Source of the DNA: Mariprofundaceae bacterium
Lineage (GTDB): Bacteria > Pseudomonadota > Zetaproteobacteria > Mariprofundales > Mariprofundaceae
Reading direction: 5' to 3'
DNA: 9,062 nt
Assembly: GCA_027035825.1 (NCBI GenBank)
Contig: JALVTX010000098.1
Location: 1-9,062 of the forward strand
The notes under the pieces were generated by a model. It did no database searches and had not been told where the DNA came from. It saw nothing but the letters and a program-made list of their open reading frames with translations. Below are positions 1-6,938 of the stretch, piece by piece; positions within the stretch are counted from its first letter, which is position 1; each line of letters begins with the position of its first letter. Made by a program: the position numbers and the translations under genes.

Positions 1-86
1 TGCAAAAGCGGCTGGAGCAGGACAACGTGTTGCAGCGGGCGCTGGACATGCTCAAGGGACTGCATGTGCTGCACGCCCGCGCCTGA
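1..86 (+). CDS. ctpA: C-terminal end of CtpA-like S41 carboxyl-terminal processing protease (partial)
   Basis: Only the last 27 codons are present, in the frame starting at base 3 and ending with TGA at 84-86. The visible tail contains DNVLQRALDMLKGLHVL. This resembles the short helical tail (D-x-x-LxRALDLLKGL) after the protease domain of CtpA/Prc-like periplasmic S41 peptidases. In many Gammaproteobacteria ctpA lies directly upstream of a yibQ-type deacetylase, as it does here six bases downstream, which supports the call. The PDZ and catalytic Ser-Lys regions lie outside the window, so activity cannot be judged. The identification rests on a short tail plus synteny. Confidence 0.6.
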   Translation, partial: QKRLEQDNVLQRALDMLKGLHVLHARA

Positions 87-92
87 CGGGGC

Positions 93-1148
93 ATGGCGCG
101 CGTGAGCCGGCGTCGCGGCGGCCGGCGGCGGGGGCGGCGCTCCGCCCGTTCTTCTCCCCGGCCGCCGGCATGGCTGAAGCCGCTCCTGGTGGCGGTGCTG
201 GGGGCGCTGGTGCTGGCCGTGTGGGCGGGGATGCGCCATGCGCCGCTGATCGAGGATTCGGCGGCCTCGCGGCCGCCGCCTTCCTCGCCGCCGGTGGTGT
301 ACGAGGACATGCAGCGGCTCTCGGCCTTGCGCGTGCTGGATGCGGCGCGGCGACTTGAGCGTGAGAAGAAGTCAGCCAGGGAGCAGGCGCGGGAGCGGGA
401 GCGCGCGCGCCAGGCGGGCGCGCCGGCGACGGCCGGCATGGCGCTGATTCTGGACGACGTGGGTTATGACCTGGCGGCGCTGAAGCGGGCGCTGGCGCTG
501 CCGTGGCCGGTGGCCGTCTCGGTGCTGCCCGATGCGCCCCATGCCGTGCGGGCGGCGCGGATGGCGCACGCGGCCGGGCGCCTGGTGATGCTGCATCTGC
601 CGATGGAGCCGGCCAACCCCAAGTATCGCGCCCGCATGGATGCGGGCTTCCTGCGCGCGGACATGAGCCGCGACGAGGTGCGGCGCATCGTGCTCGCCGA
701 TCTGGCGCGCATTCCCTTTGTTGCCGGTATCAACAATCACATGGGCTCGCGCCTGACCACGATGGAGCGGGCGATGCGCTGGGTCATGGAAATCTGCCGC
801 GAGAAGGGGCTGTTCTTCGTGGATTCGCGCACGACCAAGGACTCGGTGGCCGCTCGCATGGCCCGCGAGGCGGGCGTGGCCTGGGGCGAGCGGCGCGTGT
901 TCCTGGACGACAGCGTGGCGCCAGAGGCGCTGGCGACGGCCTGGGAGGCGGCGCGTGTTCGGTTGAAGCGGCGGCAGCCGGTCATCGTGATCGCGCATCC
1001 GCACCCCGAGACGCTGGATTTCCTGGAGGCCCATGCCGGCGACCTGGCGGGCGGCGTGCTGCCGCTGCCGAGACTGCTTGCGCCCGGCATCGGGCTGGAT
1101 GCGACCGCCTGGAGGGAGGGAAGCCATGAGCGACACGCCGTCAACTGA
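93..1148 (+). CDS. yibQ: Divergent polysaccharide deacetylase (YibQ/DUF610 family), membrane-anchored
   Basis: A 351-residue protein of the divergent polysaccharide deacetylase family, which has a NodB-like barrel. The family is presumed to act on envelope glycans, but its substrate is not settled. The N-terminus is strongly basic (Arg-rich, residues 6-17), followed by one membrane helix at about 28-47. Next come a Pro-rich linker, a charged helical or coiled-coil stretch at about 75-108, and the catalytic domain at about 115-325. Family motifs are intact: ALILDDVGYD with Asp121-Asp122, MLHLPMEP with His168, GINNHMGSRLT with His216, FFVDSRTTKDS, and IAHPHPET with His302 and His304. The Asp/His set is the likely metal site by family analogy. 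The Arg-rich anchor suggests an N-in protein held at the inner membrane rather than a cleaved signal peptide. The start at 93 lies six bases after the ctpA stop, with only a weak upstream ribosome site. The 3' end overlaps the next gene by 23 bases. Confidence 0.88.
   Translation: MARVSRRRGGRRRGRRSARSSPRPPAWLKPLLVAVLGALVLAVWAGMRHAPLIEDSAASRPPPSSPPVVYEDMQRLSALRVLDAARRLEREKKSAREQARERERARQAGAPATAGMALILDDVGYDLAALKRALALPWPVAVSVLPDAPHAVRAARMAHAAGRLVMLHLPMEPANPKYRARMDAGFLRADMSRDEVRRIVLADLARIPFVAGINNHMGSRLTTMERAMRWVMEICREKGLFFVDSRTTKDSVAARMAREAGVAWGERRVFLDDSVAPEALATAWEAARVRLKRRQPVIVIAHPHPETLDFLEAHAGDLAGGVLPLPRLLAPGIGLDATAWREGSHERHAVN
1111..1119 (+). promoter_or_regulatory. Ribosome binding site deciding the DUF484-GGDEF start
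   Basis: A doubled purine run, GGAGGGAGG, sits six bases before the ATG at 1126 and inside the yibQ reading frame. It argues for that start over the in-frame ATG at 1033, whose extra 31 residues would lie wholly within yibQ and are not DUF484-like. Confidence 0.75.
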
Positions 1149-2253
1149 AGCCCCCGCCGGCAAGGACGCCGTGATCGAAGACCTGGGCGCGCGCCGCGCC
1201 CGGCAACTGGCCGACGAGAACCGGCGGCTGCGGCAATACGTGGCCGAGGTGATGGACAGGCTGCGCGAGAACGAGCGGTTGTTTTCCCGCCTGTTCGAGC
1301 TGGAGGCGGCCGTGCTGGCGGCCACCGACCCGGAAGACCTGTGCTTCACGCTGCTGCGCGAGCTGCGCAGCCGCTTCGAACTGGACATGGTGCGCTTCTG
1401 GTTCGACCGGTCGAGCTTCATGGGCAGCCGCCAGATGGACGCGATTTCCGAGCGCGACCTGGTGTGGGTGGAGTCCGGCGAGATCGAGCGGATGGGGCTG
1501 GCGCGGCAGCCGGTGTGGCTGATGCGGCTCTCCGCCGAGCGCGGTTTCGACTGGCTGGAGGAGCGCGACCATCACCTGGGTTCGCTGGCGCTCCTCGTGC
1601 TGGGCGGCACGGGGCGCCCCTTCGGGGTGCTGGGCATGGGCTCGGTGGACGGCGAGCGCTTCGCGCCCGGCAAGGGGGCGGATTTCCTGCAACACCTGTC
1701 CCAGGTGGTGGGCCTGAGCCTGGAAAACGCGGTGTCTCGCGAACGGCTGGCGCGGCTGGCCATCACCGACGCGCTCACCGGCAGCCACAACCGCCGCTTT
1801 CTCCAGCCGCACAGCCATCAGCCGCTGTCGCGCTGGTTCGGCGAGGGGGTGGGCGTGTCCTGCCTCTACCTGGACATGGATGATTTCAAGGCCATCAACG
1901 ACCGGCACGGGCACGCGGCCGGCGATGACGCGCTCAAGGCCGTGGCCGAGGCGGCGCGCTCGCAGGTGCGCGTGCAGGATCCGCTGATTCGCATGGGCGG
2001 CGACGAGTTCGCGCTGCTGCTTCCGGGCTGCCCGCCGGAGAAGGCGCGCGAGATTGGCGAGCGCATCGTCGAGGCCTGCGGCCGCGTGCTGGCGGGCGGC
2101 GAGCCCGTCGGCGTCAGCGCGGGGCTGGCGTACTCGCTGCCGGAGCGGGACATGCGGGTGCGCGAGCTGATCGAGGCGGCCGATCAAGCCATGTACGTGG
2201 CCAAGGCGCTGGGCGGCGGACGGCTGGAGATGGCCGAGCCCGACAAGGCCTGA
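1126..2253 (+). CDS. DUF484 (GAF-like) sensor fused to GGDEF diguanylate cyclase
   Basis: A 375-residue cytoplasmic protein with no membrane segment or signal peptide. Residues about 20-60 are a charged helix typical of the DUF484 N-terminus. Residues about 60-203 are the GAF-like DUF484 domain, with GSLALLVLGG and FGVLGMGSVDGERFAPGKG as the recognisable part. A linker helix leads to a GGDEF domain at about 206-367. Its motifs are complete: DALTGSHNRR, LDMDDFKAINDRHGHAAGD (metal Asp250) and GGDEF at 291-295. An RxxD inhibitory site (Arg282-Asp285) sits exactly five residues before it. It should therefore make c-di-GMP from two GTP and be product-inhibited. DUF484 proteins usually end after the GAF-like part and lie between dapF and xerC; here the gene still precedes xerC by two bases. 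The fusion is seen directly; the sensed signal is unknown. The start at 1126 has a strong ribosome site. Confidence 0.9.
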   Translation: MSDTPSTEAPAGKDAVIEDLGARRARQLADENRRLRQYVAEVMDRLRENERLFSRLFELEAAVLAATDPEDLCFTLLRELRSRFELDMVRFWFDRSSFMGSRQMDAISERDLVWVESGEIERMGLARQPVWLMRLSAERGFDWLEERDHHLGSLALLVLGGTGRPFGVLGMGSVDGERFAPGKGADFLQHLSQVVGLSLENAVSRERLARLAITDALTGSHNRRFLQPHSHQPLSRWFGEGVGVSCLYLDMDDFKAINDRHGHAAGDDALKAVAEAARSQVRVQDPLIRMGGDEFALLLPGCPPEKAREIGERIVEACGRVLAGGEPVGVSAGLAYSLPERDMRVRELIEAADQAMYVAKALGGGRLEMAEPDKA

Positions 2254-2255
2254 GC

Positions 2256-3152
2256 ATGCGCCTCGGCGAGGCGGCCGAGCGGTTCCTGGAGCGGCTGGCC
2301 GACGTCCGGCTGGCCTCGCCGCACACGGTGGCGGCCTACCGTCGCGATTTGCGCGATTTCATCGCTTACGTCGGCGACATGCCGCTGGATACCGTGGCGC
2401 GCCGCCATGTGCAGGACTGGCTGGTGGCGGGGCATGCGCGCGGGCTTGCGCCGGCGACACTGGCGCGGCGGCTGTCGGCCCTGCGCGCCTTCCTGGACGA
2501 GGCCGTGCGCGCCGGCTGGTGCGCGCGCAACCCGGCCGAGGGCGTCTCGCCGCCCAGGCAGCGGAAGCGGCTGCCGCGCACGCTGCCGCCGGAGCAGACG
2601 CGGCAGCTGCTGAGCCCGACGGACGCCGCGAGCGAGGCGCGGGACATGGCGCTGCTCGCCGTGATGTATGGCTGCGGCCTGCGCGTTTCCGAGGCCGTGG
2701 GGCTGAACCTGGCGGACGTGGACATGGACGAGGCGGTGTTGCGGGTGCGCGGCAAGGGCGGCAAGGAGCGCATCTGCCCCATTCCCGACGGCGTGCGCGC
2801 GCTCTTGGCGGCGCACCTGGAACGGCGGCTGGCGCATGCGGATGCGGGCCAGCCGGCGCTGTTTCTGAACCGGCGCGGCGGCCGGCTGACGGCGCGCAGC
2901 GTGCAGCGCATGCTCAAGCAGCGGGCGCTGGCCACCGGCGCCGATGCCTCGGTGACGCCGCACCGGCTGCGTCATTCCTTCGCCACGCATTTGTTGGCCG
3001 GCGGCGTGGACCTGCGCGCCATCCAGGAGCTGCTCGGCCATGCCTCGCTGGCCACCACCGAACGCTACACGCATCTGGACATCGCCCGGCTGGGTGAGAT
3101 TTACGACGCGGCGCACCCGCGGGCCCGAATCAAGCGGAGCCTCGACGAATAA
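2256..3152 (+). CDS. xerC: Site-specific tyrosine recombinase XerC
   Basis: A 298-residue tyrosine recombinase of normal XerC length. With XerD it resolves chromosome dimers at dif near the division septum. Residues about 3-85 form the SAM-like core-binding domain and about 105-285 the catalytic domain. All active-site residues are visible: Arg143 (GCGLRVSE), Lys167 (RGKGGKER), His236 and Arg239 (TPHRLRHSFATHLL), His262 (LLGHASL) and nucleophile Tyr271 (TTERYTHLD). Their spacing matches E. coli XerC. The position after a DUF484 gene separates it from XerD and from integron or phage integrases. The ATG lies two bases after the preceding stop, with AAGG seven bases upstream, suggesting translational coupling. 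A yigB-type hydrolase, often next downstream, is absent; the next gene is convergent. Confidence 0.95.
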   Translation: MRLGEAAERFLERLADVRLASPHTVAAYRRDLRDFIAYVGDMPLDTVARRHVQDWLVAGHARGLAPATLARRLSALRAFLDEAVRAGWCARNPAEGVSPPRQRKRLPRTLPPEQTRQLLSPTDAASEARDMALLAVMYGCGLRVSEAVGLNLADVDMDEAVLRVRGKGGKERICPIPDGVRALLAAHLERRLAHADAGQPALFLNRRGGRLTARSVQRMLKQRALATGADASVTPHRLRHSFATHLLAGGVDLRAIQELLGHASLATTERYTHLDIARLGEIYDAAHPRARIKRSLDE

Positions 3153-3195
3153 GCGAATAAGGACGGACGGCGGCGGGGCGGTTGCGGCGCGTTTC

Positions 3196-3228
3196 GCGGC
3201 GGACTGGGGCGGCGGACTGGGGCGGCGG
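3196..3228. repeat. Short tandem repeat, 13-base period, about 2.5 copies
   Basis: Between the convergent xerC and kinase genes, GCGGCGGACTGGG recurs with a perfect 13-base period. The whole 89-base gap (3153-3241) is G-rich on the plus strand and lacks a stem followed by a T-run. The only dyad seen is a four-base CGCG/CGCG stem at 3188-3198. No convincing intrinsic terminator is visible, so transcription ends here may depend on Rho or on collision. Confidence 0.7.
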
Positions 3229-3241
3229 TTCGGCCGATGGG

Positions 3242-5488
3242 TCAGCCGTCGCGGGCGGTATCGCTCTCCAGCGCCCGGCGCACGGCCCGCGCCAGCGATT
3301 CCATCGTGAACGGCTTTTGCACGAAGCCGGCGAGCCCGCCGCCGGCGAAGCGGCTGGTGGCCTCCTGTTCGTTGTAGCCCGAGGCGAGAATCACGCGGAC
3401 GTCCGGGCGAATGCGGCGAAGTTCGGCGAAACAGGCCTTGCCGTCCATGCGCGGCATGGTCATGTCCAGCAGCACCAGTTCGAAGGCATCCGGCCGCTCG
3501 GAGAAGCGGCGCACCGCCTCCTCGCCGTCGCCGGCCTCGATGACCTCGGAAAAGCCCAGATCGCGCAGCATGGCCGCGCCAACCTCGCGCACCTCCGGTT
3601 CATCGTCCACGACCAGGGCCGCGCCCGAAGCGGGCGCGGTTGGAGGCTCCGGCCGGCCTTCGCCGCGCGCGGCGGCCACCGCGCCGGGGGCGACGGGAAA
3701 GGCGACGGTGATGCGCGTGCCCCGGCCGGGTTGCGTGTCAATGCGCATGCGGCCGCCGTGGCCGCGCACGATGCCGAGCATGGCGCTCATGCCCAGCCCC
3801 CGGCCGGTGAACTTGGTGGTGAAGAAGGGATCGAAGATGCGCTCCAGCACCTCCGGCGTCATGCCGCAGCCGGTGTCGGCCACCTCCAGCCAGACGTAGT
3901 CGCCCGGCGCGGCGTCGTCGCTGCCCAGGCTGGCGGCCAGCCATTCGGCGTCGCAATGCATGCGGCCCGTGGCCAGCGTGATGGTTCCCTGCTTCTCGCC
4001 AATCGCTTCGGCGGCGTTGGTGATGAGATTCAGCGCCACCTGCTGCATCTGGGCGATGTCCGCCTCCACGGGCGGCAGGCCGGCGGCGAGCTTCTGCTCG
4101 ATGCGCACGTGCTTGGGCACGGAGACGGCGATGAGCTTGCCCATGCCTTCCAGCATCTCCGAGAGGTCCACGGGCCGGACCACGAACTTGCCCTTGCCCG
4201 AATAGGCCAGCATCTGGCGGCAGAGATCGGCCGCGCTCCGGCCGGCCTGGCCGATGGCGTCGAGATGCTTCAGCGCCGGGGAGGATTCATCGAGCCTGTT
4301 CCGGGCCAAATCCACATTGCCGAGAATGGCCGTGAGCAGGTTGTTGAAATCGTGAGCGATGCCGCCGGCCAGCACGCCGAGGCTCTCCAGCCGGTCGGCG
4401 TGGCGGAGCTGCGCCTCCAGCGCGCGCTGCTCGGTGATGTCGCGTTGCACCGAGGCGTAGCCGGCGATGCCGCCCCCGGCGTCGCGCAGCGGCACGATGG
4501 TCTGCTCCACGTGATAGATGGCGCCGTCCTTGCGCCGGTTGCGGAACTCGCCATGCCAGGTCTGCCCTTGCGTGATGGCGCGCCACATGTCGGCATAGTA
4601 GGCATCGTCGTGCTCGCCGCTCTTGACGATGCGCGGCGTTTGCCCGGCGGCCTCGGTCAGCGTGTAGCCCGAGAGCCGCTCGAAGGCGGGATTCACGTAT
4701 TCAATCACGCCGTCGGCGTCGGTGATGATGACGGCCTCGGCCGCCTGCCGGATCACCTCGGCCAGCTTCCGCGCCTCGGTGTTGGCCAGCACGATGTTGG
4801 CGTCGGCCTCGCGCATGGCCTCGGCCAGGCGGCGGATTTCCAGCGGCTTGTCTTCCAGGCGCAGGTCGGCGAGCCGGCCCGTGCCGATATGCGCCGCCTC
4901 CCGCACCAGCAGGTTGAGCGGCCGGGCCACCTTGCGGCGGATGCCGAGCGCGAGCATCAGGCTGATGGCCAGGGCGGCCAGCAGCGAAAGGCCGAGCCGC
5001 GTCCGCAGGGCCGAAAGCCGCGCCAGCGCCGGCCGCGGGTCGAAGCGCAGCACCAGCTTGCCCAGCAGCCGGCCGTTGGTGGGGTGAACGATGTCGTGGA
5101 CGATGACCACTTCATCCGCGTTCAGCGTTTCGCTTCTGGCGGGCGCGTCCAGATGCGTCATCAGCGGGTGGGCGCGGATATCGCTGTGGGCCAGCACCTG
5201 CCCGGCCGGATTCAGCACCGCGTAGGCCGTCAGCGGCAGAAAATCGTCGCCGCGTTCGCGCGCCGCCATCTTGCGCAGGGTTTCCGAGAGCTGGTAGAGC
5301 CGGGCGAAGCGCACGTCGTGGGAGATGGCCTCGGCCGTCAGCGCCGCCACGTCGCGGCCGCGCTCCAGCACCCGCCCGGGCAGGCTTTCGGACGCGGCGC
5401 GGTATTCCAGCCAGAAGAACGCTCCCAGCACGGCGACCATGGCCGCCAGAAAGACCAGGCCCGTCTGGGTGGCCAGCCGCAGACGCAT
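3242..5488 (-). CDS. Hybrid sensor histidine kinase: TM-sensor-TM-HAMP-PAS-HisKA-HATPase-receiver
   Basis: A 748-residue inner-membrane hybrid kinase. Two membrane helices (about 8-27 and 163-183) bracket a periplasmic region of about 135 residues. Next come HAMP (about 184-236), PAS with C-terminal PAC motif (about 240-355), and the dimerisation domain with phospho-acceptor His379 in GGIAHDFNNLL. The ATPase domain has an N box (Asn487, Asn491), G1 DTGCGM at 538, FDPFFTTK and GRGLGM at 562. A C-terminal receiver (about 624-742) has acidic residues at 628-629, phospho-acceptor Asp675, Ser703 and Lys725. All catalytic motifs look intact. No HPt domain or separate output regulator is present, so the phosphorelay must go elsewhere or the receiver must modulate the kinase. 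The ATG overlaps the upstream binding-protein stop by one base (TGATG) and lacks its own good ribosome site, indicating translational coupling. The signal is probably delivered by that binding protein (inference). Confidence 0.93.
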   Translation of the reverse strand: MRLRLATQTGLVFLAAMVAVLGAFFWLEYRAASESLPGRVLERGRDVAALTAEAISHDVRFARLYQLSETLRKMAARERGDDFLPLTAYAVLNPAGQVLAHSDIRAHPLMTHLDAPARSETLNADEVVIVHDIVHPTNGRLLGKLVLRFDPRPALARLSALRTRLGLSLLAALAISLMLALGIRRKVARPLNLLVREAAHIGTGRLADLRLEDKPLEIRRLAEAMREADANIVLANTEARKLAEVIRQAAEAVIITDADGVIEYVNPAFERLSGYTLTEAAGQTPRIVKSGEHDDAYYADMWRAITQGQTWHGEFRNRRKDGAIYHVEQTIVPLRDAGGGIAGYASVQRDITEQRALEAQLRHADRLESLGVLAGGIAHDFNNLLTAILGNVDLARNRLDESSPALKHLDAIGQAGRSAADLCRQMLAYSGKGKFVVRPVDLSEMLEGMGKLIAVSVPKHVRIEQKLAAGLPPVEADIAQMQQVALNLITNAAEAIGEKQGTITLATGRMHCDAEWLAASLGSDDAAPGDYVWLEVADTGCGMTPEVLERIFDPFFTTKFTGRGLGMSAMLGIVRGHGGRMRIDTQPGRGTRITVAFPVAPGAVAAARGEGRPEPPTAPASGAALVVDDEPEVREVGAAMLRDLGFSEVIEAGDGEEAVRRFSERPDAFELVLLDMTMPRMDGKACFAELRRIRPDVRVILASGYNEQEATSRFAGGGLAGFVQKPFTMESLARAVRRALESDTARDG

Positions 5489-6369
5489 CAGCGGCCCGGC
5501 GCGCGGGCGTCCAGCGAAAGCCCCAGCATGGCCGCGATGGGCGCGTAGAACGAAACGGGCCGGACGACAAAGCCGTCCAGCCCCAGATCGCGCAGGATGG
5601 CGCGGCCCTCGGCGTCCTCGCGCATGGCCGTGAGCGCCCGTTGCAGCCGCGCGATCTGGTCCGCCGGCGCGTCCCGGCCGGCCACGATGGGAGTGAAGGG
5701 GTATGGCCCGAGGCGCTCCACCACGCGCAATCGGCGCTTCGCGTCCGGGTGCTGTTTTTCGTATTCCACGAGCACGTATTCGTCCACCGCGCCCACGTCG
5801 GCCAGGCCATCCAGGACGGCGCGGATGGTGTGCTCGTGCAGGCCCGTGCGAAGCAGATACCGGAAGTGTCCCTGGATGTTCAGGCCGCGCCGGGCCATTT
5901 CGTGGGCGGGCGCGACGAAGCCCGAGTTCGAGCGCGGATCGGCATAGGCGAAGACGCCGCCGCGGAAGTCGGCGAGCGATTGCTCCCTGGCGCGGCGCGC
6001 GGACGTGATGATGACGGAGTGGTAGAGCGGCTGGCCCCGGAACAGAGGCACGGCCACCAGCTGCTGGCCGTCATGCAGGCGATCCTGCACGAAGGGCGCG
6101 CCGCAGGTCCAGGCGATGTCCTTGGGGTGGGCGCGCAGATGATCGGAGAGGGCGCGGTAGCTTTCCACGTAAACGGGCTTGAGCGGGATGTCCGCGTGGG
6201 CGGCGAGCCATTGGGTGAAGCGGTCGAGGTAGCGGTTGGAGCCCTGATCCACCACCACACCGCTGAACACCAGCGTGGCGGCGCGGGCGGGCAGGGCGGC
6301 GAGCAAGAGAGCGGCCAGCAGCAAGGCCGGCGGGAAGCAAGACGGCGGACGACGCATGAATCCGAGCAT
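5488..6369 (-). CDS. PhnD-like periplasmic substrate-binding protein paired with the hybrid kinase
   Basis: A 293-residue secreted protein of the PhnD/phosphate-phosphite-phosphonate binding family. The signal peptide covers about residues 1-30: two Arg, a Leu/Ala-rich core, then ALPARA before ATLVFSG. The mature domain shows the family pattern: a sugar-binding-like first strand, DIAWTCGAPFVQ at 84-95, FAYADPRSNSGFVAPAHEM (compare the DPxSxSG ligand loop of PhnD) at 140-158, and a GAVDEYVLVEY hinge segment at 193. No permease or ATPase gene is nearby, and the stop overlaps the kinase start. A sensory role, as in TorT or TtrS-type systems, is therefore more likely than transport. The true ligand is unknown; family membership does not prove phosphonate. 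I chose ATG 6369 because GGAG lies nine bases upstream. ATG 6357 is the alternative. An upstream in-frame ATG at 6549 would overlap rnhA and bury the signal peptide. Confidence 0.85.
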   Translation of the reverse strand: MLGFMRRPPSCFPPALLLAALLLAALPARAATLVFSGVVVDQGSNRYLDRFTQWLAAHADIPLKPVYVESYRALSDHLRAHPKDIAWTCGAPFVQDRLHDGQQLVAVPLFRGQPLYHSVIITSARRAREQSLADFRGGVFAYADPRSNSGFVAPAHEMARRGLNIQGHFRYLLRTGLHEHTIRAVLDGLADVGAVDEYVLVEYEKQHPDAKRRLRVVERLGPYPFTPIVAGRDAPADQIARLQRALTAMREDAEGRAILRDLGLDGFVVRPVSFYAPIAAMLGLSLDARAPGR

Positions 6370-6400
6370 AGACGCCGGCTCCGGCGCGGGCAAGACGGCC

Positions 6401-6422
6401 GTTGACAGTCGGTCGTTGACAG
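6401..6422 (-). repeat. Direct repeat of CTGTCAAC, 14-base period, upstream of the binding-protein gene
   Basis: On the minus strand CTGTCAAC occurs twice (6422-6415 and 6408-6401) with six bases between. The repeats lie about 32-53 bases before the binding-protein ATG. Two same-face half-sites in a promoter region look like a tandem regulator site. The half-site resembles CTGTCAT of Pho boxes, but those have an 11-base period, so identity with a Pho box is not supported. Confidence 0.45.
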
Positions 6423-6424
6423 AG

Positions 6425-6441
6425 GGCCATTGCAGATGGCC
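6425..6441. repeat. Perfect six-base dyad GGCCAT-N5-ATGGCC
   Basis: A small inverted repeat in the rnhA-to-binding-protein gap, immediately upstream (minus sense) of the CTGTCAAC repeat. No T-run follows on either strand, so an operator or weak RNA hairpin is more likely than an intrinsic terminator. Confidence 0.4.
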
Positions 6442-6451
6442 GCTGGCGGAA

Positions 6452-6476
6452 CCCTTGGCGGCACTCGCGGCAAGGG
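6452..6476 (-). repeat. Dyad CCCTTG-N13-CAAGGG just after rnhA
   Basis: This six-base stem with a 13-base loop starts about nine bases past the rnhA stop in the minus direction. It could attenuate transcription after rnhA, but the loop is long and no U-tract follows, so a terminator call is weak. Confidence 0.3.
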
Positions 6477-6484
6477 GCGGCCGG

Positions 6485-6934
6485 TCAGCCCGTCCGCTTG
6501 CGGGGAATCCCCTTGCGCGCCAGCTCGTCCGCCCGTTCGTTCCCGGCATGGCCCGCGTGGCCCTTCACCCATTGCCAGCGCACCTCGTGTTGCGAGGCCA
6601 GCCTGTCCAGCTCCTCCCACAGGTCGCGGTTGGCGACGGGTTGCCGGCCCGCGTTCTTCCAGCCCTTGCGCTTCCAGTTGTGAATCCATTCCGTCATGCC
6701 CTGCACCACGTAGCGGGAATCGGAATGAATGGTGACGCGGCAGGGCTTCCTGAGCGCCTTGAGCGCCTCGATGGCGGCGGTCAGCTCCATGCGCTGGTTC
6801 GTCGTCTCCGCCTCGCCGCCGAAGAGTTCCTTCTCATGCCCGTTCGAGCGCAGCACCACGCCCCATCCGCCCGGGCCGGGGTTGCCGGAGCAGGCGCCGT
6901 CGGTGAAGGCGTCCACGGCGGGTTTCTGCGTCAT
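6485..6934 (-). CDS. rnhA: Ribonuclease HI
   Basis: A 149-residue cytoplasmic enzyme that cuts the RNA strand of RNA-DNA hybrids, removing R-loops and primer remnants. Length and motifs match bacterial type 1 RNase H: FTDGACSGNPGPGGWG with Asp12, MELTAA with Glu50, HSDSRYV with Asp72, and VKGHAGHAGNERADELA with His126 and Asp136. These correspond to E. coli Asp10, Glu48, Asp70, His124 and Asp134, each shifted by two. The basic handle segment WKRKGWKNAGRQPV (about 87-100) is also present. The start at 6934 has GGGAG seven bases upstream, within the end of the DUF2905 gene, which stops four bases earlier. It probably shares a transcript with DUF2905 and mscS. The dnaQ gene often found beside rnhA is not here. 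Confidence 0.97.
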   Translation of the reverse strand: MTQKPAVDAFTDGACSGNPGPGGWGVVLRSNGHEKELFGGEAETTNQRMELTAAIEALKALRKPCRVTIHSDSRYVVQGMTEWIHNWKRKGWKNAGRQPVANRDLWEELDRLASQHEVRWQWVKGHAGHAGNERADELARKGIPRKRTG

Positions 6935-6938
6935 GCGT

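Noticed and set aside
1141..3116. Long minus-strand frames opposite the DUF484-GGDEF gene and xerC
   Set aside because: Both are antisense shadows of genes with complete motifs; their translations are His/Arg/Gln-rich with no fold signal.
3153..3241. Intrinsic bidirectional terminator between xerC and the kinase gene
   Set aside because: Only a four-base CGCG stem and a G-rich tandem repeat are present, with no T-run on either strand.
3182..5548. Very long open frame on the plus strand opposite the hybrid kinase (788 codons)
   Set aside because: It is the antisense shadow of a kinase with every catalytic motif. The translation is His/Gly/Arg-rich low-complexity text with no domain, as expected from GC-rich third positions.
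6402..6421. Two TTGACA -35-like hexamers on the plus strand
   Set aside because: No -10-like hexamer lies 16-18 bases downstream of either, and no plus-strand gene follows. They are the reverse complement of the CTGTCAAC repeat.
6401..6422. Pho box upstream of the PhnD-like gene
   Set aside because: The half-sites look similar, but the period is 14 bases rather than 11 and the AT-rich spacers are missing.
6370..6549. Upstream extension of the binding-protein gene to an ATG at 6549
   Set aside because: It would overlap the end of rnhA and place about 60 unrelated residues before a clear signal peptide; ATG 6369 has its own GGAG site.
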